Origin: Dictyocoela muelleri
Taxonomy: Eukaryota; Microsporidia
DNA length: 13,071 nt
Direction: 5' to 3'
Assembly (NCBI GenBank): GCA_016256075.1
Contig: SDVU01000473.1
Coordinates: 1 to 13,071 of the forward strand
The translations under genes and the position numbers were made by a program. Shown here piece by piece: positions 8,240 to 13,071 of this stretch; positions within the stretch are counted from its first letter, which is position 1, and each line of letters begins with the position of its first letter. The notes below the pieces were generated by a model, which was not told where the DNA came from, did no database searches, and saw only the letters and a program-made list of their open reading frames with translations.

Positions 8240-8286
8240 AAATCGCGTGCTATTCGCATGTCGCGCGCTTCGCGCGTGACAATATT
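8240..8286 (-). repeat. CG-rich inverted repeat, right end
   Basis: It contains GCATGTCGCGCGCTTCGCGC then GTGACAATATT, itself a GCGCG-CTT-CGCGC hairpin, and is the inverted partner of 7424-7469. Confidence 0.65.
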
Positions 8287-8360
8287 AAAAAATGTAATCA
8301 CAATTCAAAAATATTTTATCTATTAATTTTAAATTAATATCGGTAATTAATTAAAATTTT

Positions 8361-8431
8361 AAAAATTGGTTTTGTTTAGAAAGATGCCTACCATCAGGTA
8401 GACATCTTTCTAAACAAGTTCCCAAATTTTT
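8361..8431. repeat. 71-bp hairpin (foldback)
   Basis: The core arms GTTTAGAAAGATGCCTACC (8374-8392) and GGTAGACATCTTTCTAAAC (8397-8415) pair with one mismatch around the loop ATCA. Looser pairing extends to AAAAATTGG on the left and CCCAAATTTTT on the right. It is related to 4811-4857. Strong stem stability and the matching copy suggest a tiny MITE or a transposon end hairpin. Confidence 0.75.
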
Positions 8432-8631
8432 CATGTTTTTTTTTATTTTTTAATACTTCATAATACATCTAAAATGATTTTTTAAAATTTTTTTTATGCT
8501 TAGGTTATTAGTAAAATATATAAAAAATATATTTTGTTAGGAATAAACACCCTTTAATGATTTTAATTTCTGAAATATTTTAAAGTAATCTTTTGTTTAA
8601 AAAAATTTTAGCTGGAAAAAAACATTCCTTA

Positions 8632-8677
8632 TTTAGAATGCTGACCAAATTTTCCAAAATCTTGTCGGCATTCTAAA
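8632..8677. repeat. 46-bp hairpin
   Basis: The arms TTTAGAATGCTGACCAAATT+TT and AAAATCTTGTCGGCATTCTA+AA pair over 22 bases with three mismatches, separated by CC. It lies about 55 bases upstream of the Merlin-like remnant. No matching copy was seen in the window. Confidence 0.65.
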
Positions 8678-8729
8678 GAAAAACACCTAAAACCCCTTAA
8701 TGGTTATCTAAGTAACGGATGAAATTTTG

Positions 8730-9560
8730 ATGTGCACTTATAAATTATTAGATTTTATCATTGAAAATAAAATTGTTGATCAAGTAAAAATTTGTAAAAA
8801 GTGTATTCATCATCACCTCTCATGGTTTTTAAGAGAGTAGTAAAGTACATCGTTTTATAGAAATATAAAAATTATAAATGTCGAAAATTTTGTCAATATC
8901 CGGTAGCAACTTAACAATAACCGAACTGGGGCATATAATCTATTATTTATTGAATTATTCCAATTATAAGCAACTATCTAATTATTTTAATATCTCACAT
9001 GCGATTATAGTTACAATAAAAATAAAATAAAGATGTTCTATGAAAATTTTTGTAAAAATAACAGATATTGTTAGCGGCATTTGGAAAATTGTTAAAGCTG
9101 ACGAAACTGTTTTATCAATAAAGGGTATCAAAATATATTTTACATCAACTGAGGATGATTATAAAGATACGCTGTGAATATTTTGTGTAATTAACTTACT
9201 CCATAAAATATATTTTTTGTTAAAGAGAGTTAAAAATCGCTAACATGACACATTAATAGCTTTTATAAAAGAAAATCGGAATATTTACTAAATTACATAC
9301 CGATGGATATCCTTCATACCCGGCAGTGGCAAATAATCCTTTTCTTTTCATAAAAAGTGAAGAATAGAAGGTGATTTATTTCTACTATTAAAACTCATAC
9401 AAATAATAATAAAAAGATTCTGGTCACATTAAAAATCTTTAATGAAAAAAAGCATGACATATGCAAAGAGACGCCGATTAATGGTTAAACGAATGCATTT
9501 TTAAGAGAAGATTTTTGATAAAAGTTAATTAGGATGAATTTTTCGTTATTATTAAAGAAA
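8730..9560 (+). pseudogene. Merlin / ISXO2-like (IS1595-type) DDE transposase remnant
   Basis: Plus-strand pieces appear in the order expected for Merlin transposases, eukaryotic relatives of bacterial ISXO2/IS1595. The first piece is M-C-T-Y-KLLDFIIENKIVDQ with an ICKKC zinc-type pair, from 8730. Next is SGSNLTITELGHIIYYLL (from about 8895), the family's helix-turn-helix-like stretch. WKIVKADETVLSIKG follows, with the likely first Asp at 9100-9102, then TDGYPSYPAV with the second Asp at 9302-9304. A THTNNN then FWSH segment at 9393-9429 corresponds to the HTN-x-IE-x-FW block. Stop codons (for example 9028-9030 and 9175-9177) and frame changes around 9361-9418 interrupt it, and the Glu/Asn position of the third block reads Lys/Asn here, so it is inactive. 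No inverted repeats or target duplication were found. An IS6/IS240-type transposase is the alternative for the DET/TDG blocks, but the C-terminal block favours Merlin. Confidence 0.65.
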
Positions 9561-9909
9561 TATAAAAATATTATTTTGATTTTTTTTTATATAAGTTCAA
9601 TTTATTTATTATTTTTTAAAAATTTGATATTATTAAGGTTTTTATTTTTTATAAAAAATGTTTAAAAGTTACCTTTGTATGTGGTCACCATTATTTCGAA
9701 GACCTGGAAAGATTAACATATAATAAAACAACCTTTGTGGACCCTACTGGTAAATAGCTTTTTAAAATGCAGATTGAGCATTAGAGTCCGAATCGCTGAG
9801 TTGTCTATAAGGTTAATTTTTTAATAAATACATGATCTTATATTTGCGATTTTATAATTCTTTACATTGTATGTGGCCATACAAAATTTGATATATTAGA
9901 TCATGGCAT
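9561..9909. other. AT-rich stretch with a short direct repeat
   Basis: No gene. The word TTGTATGTGG occurs at 9675-9684 and 9867-9876, followed by TCACCA and CCAT, and a looser version (CCTTTGTGG) lies near 9732. GAGTTGTCTAT near 9799 also occurs in the SINE copy near 10117. This may be a decayed repeat that I cannot name. Confidence 0.4.
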
Positions 9910-9972
9910 CCCGGAAAAACGAAAAGTTGTTTTTCCGGATTTTTTTGTTGTTTTTCCGGAAAAACGACAACC
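9910..9972. repeat. CCGG palindrome cluster
   Basis: CCGGAAAAAC (9912-9921), GTTTTTCCGG (9930-9939) and the perfect 16-base palindrome GTTTTTCCGGAAAAAC (9951-9966) lie within 60 bases. Several alternative hairpins can form. It resembles a tiny nested foldback. Confidence 0.7.
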
Positions 9973-10000
9973 CTTTCAAAATTAATAGAATTTTTTAGAA

Positions 10001-10030
10001 TTTAATAAAATTTAATAAAATTTAATAAAA
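10001..10030. repeat. 10-bp tandem repeat, three exact units
   Basis: TTTAATAAAA three times without change, with decayed units on both sides. Confidence 0.8.
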
Positions 10031-10482
10031 TTAATAAAAATTAATTAAAGATTTTGTAATCAGGATCAATAAAATAAAATATTACATGCTGAAAACATCC
10101 ATAGCTGCCAACCCGGAGAGTTGTCTATTACCATGCTATGTGACCTTTGGTTCTTGGTGTTCCGATAATACGTCACCTTCTAAGATACCCAGAAGCCCAG
10201 CTGTATACTCGATTTTCGTTTTATCAATGACTCAACAGGATACAGGTAATTAGTGGCCCTTCATGATTTTTTATTTTCCCTACTTTTTGTCGAGATGCGT
10301 CACCACACTTATCCCCACACTTATCCCCACACTTAAGAGAGTCTCTTCTGTTTCATTATCATACTAGACCAAGCCTTAAACAGCTATACTACACTGGAAC
10401 AACTGTATATTAAACTATATTTCTATAGTTTTTGACCGCTTAATATCATTCCCTCATTATTTATTAAAGAGTGACGTCAGCG

Positions 10483-10493
10483 GGATTCGAACC
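10483..10493 (-). promoter_or_regulatory. Pol III B box of SINE copy 2
   Basis: GGTTCGAATCC on the minus strand fits the B-box consensus GGTTCGANTCC exactly and lies 33 bases from the A box, a normal tRNA spacing. Confidence 0.75.
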
Positions 10494-10526
10494 TCGATAT
10501 TTAAATTTTACATTCAAGAGTGCTAA

Positions 10527-10537
10527 CCACTGAGCTA
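10527..10537 (-). promoter_or_regulatory. Pol III A box of SINE copy 2
   Basis: TAGCTCAGTGG on the minus strand fits the A-box consensus TRGCNNAGYNGG closely (one base short at the end before GTTAGC). Confidence 0.7.
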
Positions 10538-10749
10538 TCTGGCAATATTTAAATTTGAAGAAAAAAAATGTTTAATCCTTTCACATTTTAATGAAGATTT
10601 TCATTAAAATATGAAGGTGTCAAGTTTTGAACACCGTCGCAGTAATAAAATTAATTATTTGGTAATTTTGTTAAGTATAAAAATAGGTATTGAAAAACCA
10701 GGTTGTTGTAAGGTATTTACCAAGGTACGTATAAAATAAGATTTTTAAA

Positions 10750-11620
10750 TTTCCTATAGATTTTATTTTAAATTTAGACATTTTATGAAAGCACCCATAG
10801 GTTTGTTTGGCAATTTAGGTATTTTTAAAGTGCCCTATAGAAGTTTTTTTTGCGAATTTATGTATTTATTAAGTGCTCTATATGAGTTTTTGATGAATTT
10901 AGGTATATTTTTAAATTGTCTTATAGAAGTTGTTGGTGAATTTAAACATTTTATTAAAGTGGTCTATAGAAATTGTTGGTAAATTTCGACACTTTTCTAA
11001 AGTGCTTTAAAGAGGGGTTTTGGTTTTTTTGACATTTTTTTTAATACTCTTTAGGAGTATTTGAAATATTTAAACATTTTTATAAAGTGCTCTATAGGGG
11101 TTGTTGGTGTATTTAGTGTTTTTATGAGGTCTTCTATAAGGTTCTTGGAGAATTTAGGCATTTTAAAGTGCTCTATAGAGATTGTTAATTAATTTAGGCA
11201 TTTTTCTATAGTGCTCGAAGTTTATAGTGGTGAATTTGGGCATTGTTTAAAGTACATTATAGAAATTGTTAAATAATTTTTTTATTTTTTTCTAAAGTGC
11301 TCTAGAGAAGTTTTGGGTGAATTTAGACAATTTTTAAATTACTCTAGAGAGGTTTTTGGTGATTTAGACAATCTTTTAAAGTGCTCTATAAAGGATTTTG
11401 GTATAATTAGATATTTTTATAAAGTGCTCTATAGTGGGTTTTTCGTGTATTTAGCATTTTTATAAGTGTTCTATAGTGGGGATTTTGGTGAATTTAGGTA
11501 TTTTTTAATGCTTTATGAGGTAGTTAATGATTCAGGCATGTTTCTACAGTGTAAGAATGCGATTGCTGGTGAATTTAGACATTGTTTAAAGTACTCTATA
11601 AGGGTCGTAGGATTTTAAAG
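10750..11620. repeat. ~42-bp minisatellite, about 21 divergent units
   Basis: The unit approximates AAAGTGCTCTATAGAGGTT+GTTGGTGAATTTAGGCATTTTTAT. Anchors such as GTGCTCTATAG recur every 39-45 bases (for example 10871, 11085, 11166, 11295, 11379, 11422). Units differ by many substitutions and small indels, so the array is old. The plus strand is rich in T and G and poor in C. Because 42 is a multiple of three, chance open frames arise (10785-10982), but the units do not hold one frame and I do not call a gene. Confidence 0.9.
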
Positions 11621-11979
11621 GGTTAAGTACATGAAAATTCTGTTTATTTACAATTAAGACTTTTATGTAGCCGTCATTACATCTTTACAAATTAAAAAAA
11701 ATCTGAAAATAAACTATATTTTAATATTTGTATCTTCCACAATGAAATTACAATTCTTTTCTGATATTTACCTTTTATAATGAAGCTGTAATTCTTTTTT
11801 AATATGTGTCTTCCGCGATTCTTTTTTTATAAGTATTCTCTATTATGATTTCTTAAAATTTTTGAACAAACCTAGCTAACTGAGAGTATAATGTCTAAAA
11901 CCTTTTATTCTTGATTAATTAATTAATTAAAATACAAAAAAAACATCAAGATAATTTATTGACAATAGAATATAAAATA
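11621..11979. other. AT-rich spacer between minisatellite and SINE copy 3
   Basis: No gene. A degenerate three-fold repeat of the type ATCTTCC-C-AT-A-ATTCTTTTTTAT (about 11730, 11765, 11808) and a TTAATTAA run near 11915 are the only structures seen. Confidence 0.5.
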
Positions 11980-12425
11980 GGCCAGATATCCCTGTAGTTA
12001 ACAGCCTCAAATTTAACATTTAAGTATCCGATTCGAATCTCCCTGATGTCAATTTAATAAATATTTAGGTTGGACATTATGTGGTCAATTACTATAGAAT
12101 CATAGTATTAATATACAGTTCTTCCAGCGCGGTATAGCTGATTAAGACCTGGCCTAATATGAAAATAAAAAAAAGGAATTCTCCTAGATGTGAAGATGAA
12201 AGCTGTGAGACATATTAGCGAACAATAGTAAAATAAATAAATAAATAAATAAGCCACTATTCTTGTATCCTACTGAGTCATTGATAAATCAAAAATCGGG
12301 TATATAACCGGTTTCTAGGTATCTCAGAACTGACGTATTTAAAGAATACCAAGAACCAATGCTCTAAAGACTACGATAGGAGACAGCTCTCAGGATTGAG
12401 AATTATGGATGTTACCAGCATTTAA
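11980..12425 (+). mobile_element. tRNA-derived SINE, copy 3 (full length, ~446 bp)
   Basis: It begins GGCCAGATATCCC and aligns end to end with the reverse complement of 10085-10544. The head (to about 12055) has decayed A and B boxes (TATCCCTGTAG; CGATTCGAATCT). The body carries TATACAGTTCTTCCAG and GGTATAGCTGATTAAG. It also holds an AAAT microsatellite (12229-12252) where copy 2 has a plain A/T run, then GTATCCTACTGAGTCATTGA, ACCAAGAACCAA and a GGATGTTACCAGCAT end. As in copy 2, the sense strand contains no TTTT. It is head to head with copy 2, so the two would be transcribed away from the minisatellite. Confidence 0.88.
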
Positions 12426-12432
12426 TATATAT

Positions 12433-12481
12433 ATTTAAACACATATTTATCGTATATATTACGATAAATATATGTTTAAAT
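12433..12481. repeat. 49-bp palindrome (22-bp arms)
   Basis: The arms ATTTAAACACATATTTATCG+TA and TACGATAAATATATGTTTAA+AT pair with one mismatch around TATAT. It sits just beyond the 3' end of SINE copy 3 but is absent behind copy 2, so it is not part of the SINE. Confidence 0.75.
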
Positions 12482-12745
12482 GACTAGCATCTATATTTAT
12501 AATTGACATTGATGACATTAATTTATTATTATTTCTGAAATCATTAGTTTTAAAATTTCTTGCTGATAGAGATTTTCATCCAAAAACCAATTTATAATTC
12601 TTATTCATACGACAAGATTCTACACAGATTGTGATTTTTTCTTTTGATTTTTAAAAAATAAGATTCCACCTGGGAGATATGATGACCACGCTTGGACTAT
12701 GTATTTTTTAAATTTAAAGATTTTTCTTAACCCTTAAACGATTTT
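12482..12745. other. AT-rich stretch without recognisable gene
   Basis: No open frame of note and no repeat recognised. Confidence 0.5.
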
Positions 12746-12930
12746 TGACACAAATTTGTGCATAAAATTTTCCACTCATGCACAAATTTGTGCATAGAAA
12801 TTTTCCACTCATACACAAATTTGTGCATAGAAATTTTTCACCAATGCATAAATTTGTGCACAGAAATTTTTCACCAATGCACAAATTTGTAAATAAAAAA
12901 ATTCACATACAGCAAATTTTTGCATGTAAC
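12746..12930. repeat. 33-bp tandem array on a palindromic core
   Basis: Five good units and one decayed unit. CACAAATTTGTG starts at 12749, 12781, 12814, 12847 (CATAAATTTGTG) and 12880, spaced 32-33 bases, with a last GCAAATTTTTGC near 12912. The core TGCACAAATTTGTGCA is a perfect 16-base palindrome in the second unit. The linker is TAGAAATTTTTCACCAA. Confidence 0.9.
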
Positions 12931-13071
12931 AAACAAAAATTTTGGATCTAACCTTCCTTACGCCCCCCCTCATCTAAAAAATATCAGAAACTACGCAATA
13001 TGGCATTAGCAATGTAAAATAAAATTTTCTTTATATATTCTTATATACATATTAAAAGATCAGTTTTCAAT

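Larger units (their letters stand above)
7424..8286. mobile_element. Non-autonomous element with CG-rich inverted ends
   Basis: The left end (7424-7469) and the reverse complement of the right end (8240-8286) share AATATTGT, CGCGCGAAG-GCG, CATGC and A-GC-CGCG in order, giving roughly 46-base inverted repeats. They are rich in CG dinucleotides, which are nearly absent elsewhere in the window. The interior has CG-containing subterminal repeats near 7516-7572, then about 600 bases of almost pure A/T. No transposase is encoded; the 69-codon open frame at 7428-7637 merely crosses the left end. No clear target duplication was found, so the exact ends are uncertain. Confidence 0.6.
10085..10544 (-). 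mobile_element. tRNA-derived SINE, copy 2 (full length, ~460 bp)
   Basis: On the minus strand it begins TGCCAGATAGCTCAGTGG at 10544 and ends near GGATGTTTTCAGCATG. The tRNA-like head (10472-10544) keeps an A box TAGCTCAGTGG and a B box GGTTCGAATCC. The head has lost a matching acceptor stem and most of the T stem, and an ATGTAAA loop hints at a tRNA-Tyr-like origin. The body contains the block shared by all three copies (TATACAGTTGTTCCAGTGTA), a CACAC/ATCCCC segment with a short tandem duplication, and a long 3' region (GTATCCTGTTGAGTCATTGA, ACCAAGAACCAA). The sense strand has no TTTT from the head to about 10095, near the 3' end. No clear target duplication could be fixed. Movement would depend on a LINE not present here. 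Confidence 0.88.

Noticed and set aside
10472-10544. Functional tRNA gene on the minus strand
   Set aside because: The A and B boxes are good, but the acceptor ends do not pair and the T stem is mostly unpaired. The same head recurs in the SINE at 11980.
10785-10982. 65-codon open frame, possible repeat protein
   Set aside because: It is a chance frame through a 42-bp minisatellite. Other units shift frame and carry stops.
12746-12930. CRISPR-like array
   Set aside because: The whole 33-base unit is repeated, so there are no unique spacers, and the context is eukaryotic repeat DNA.

Overview
The window is strongly A+T-rich (about four fifths by eye) and eukaryotic in character. I find no intact protein gene and no functional RNA gene. 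Nearly everything recognisable is repeat or transposon debris: a MULE transposase remnant (minus strand, about 895-1850), a Ginger-like integrase transposon with long inverted repeats (4901-6867), a Merlin/ISXO2-like transposase remnant (about 8730-9560), three copies of a tRNA-derived SINE, several non-autonomous foldback or MITE-like elements, and two tandem arrays. This mix of MULE, Merlin, Ginger, SINE and AT-rich filler would fit a repeat-rich fungus such as an arbuscular mycorrhizal fungus (Glomeromycotina). That placement is inference, because no host gene is present to anchor it.

Layout. 1-171: SINE copy cut by the window edge. 572-668: repeat shared with 4172-4270. 895-1850: decayed MULE transposase. 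2504-3487: a paired arrangement in which two copies of a GCCG-palindrome element lie in opposite orientation, each touching one copy of a 140-157 bp direct repeat. 3651-3763: small foldback. 4587-4769: unrecognised open fragment. 4901-6867: Ginger-like element with 5-bp target duplication and about 207-bp inverted repeats. A 294-bp near-perfect foldback with its own 8-bp duplication has inserted at the inner edge of its left repeat. 7424-8286: CG-rich-ended element in an AT-rich background. 8361-8677: two hairpins. 8730-9560: Merlin-like remnant. 9910-10030: CCGG palindrome cluster and a short tandem repeat. 10085-10544 and 11980-12425: two full-length SINEs, head to head, flanking a roughly 21-unit, 42-bp minisatellite (10750-11620). 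12433-12481: perfect-looking hairpin. 12746-12930: 33-bp tandem array built on a palindrome.

How the parts relate. The autonomous-type elements (MULE, Merlin, Ginger) are all decayed, and the foldbacks are probably moved by transposases encoded elsewhere. The SINE is the most coherent story: two copies keep a roughly 450-base sense strand with no TTTT run despite the base composition, and one copy keeps exact-looking Pol III A and B boxes. I do not see a new multi-gene system here. The most notable items are the SINE family, the nested Ginger/foldback with symmetric repeats in its ends, and the CG-rich-ended element.
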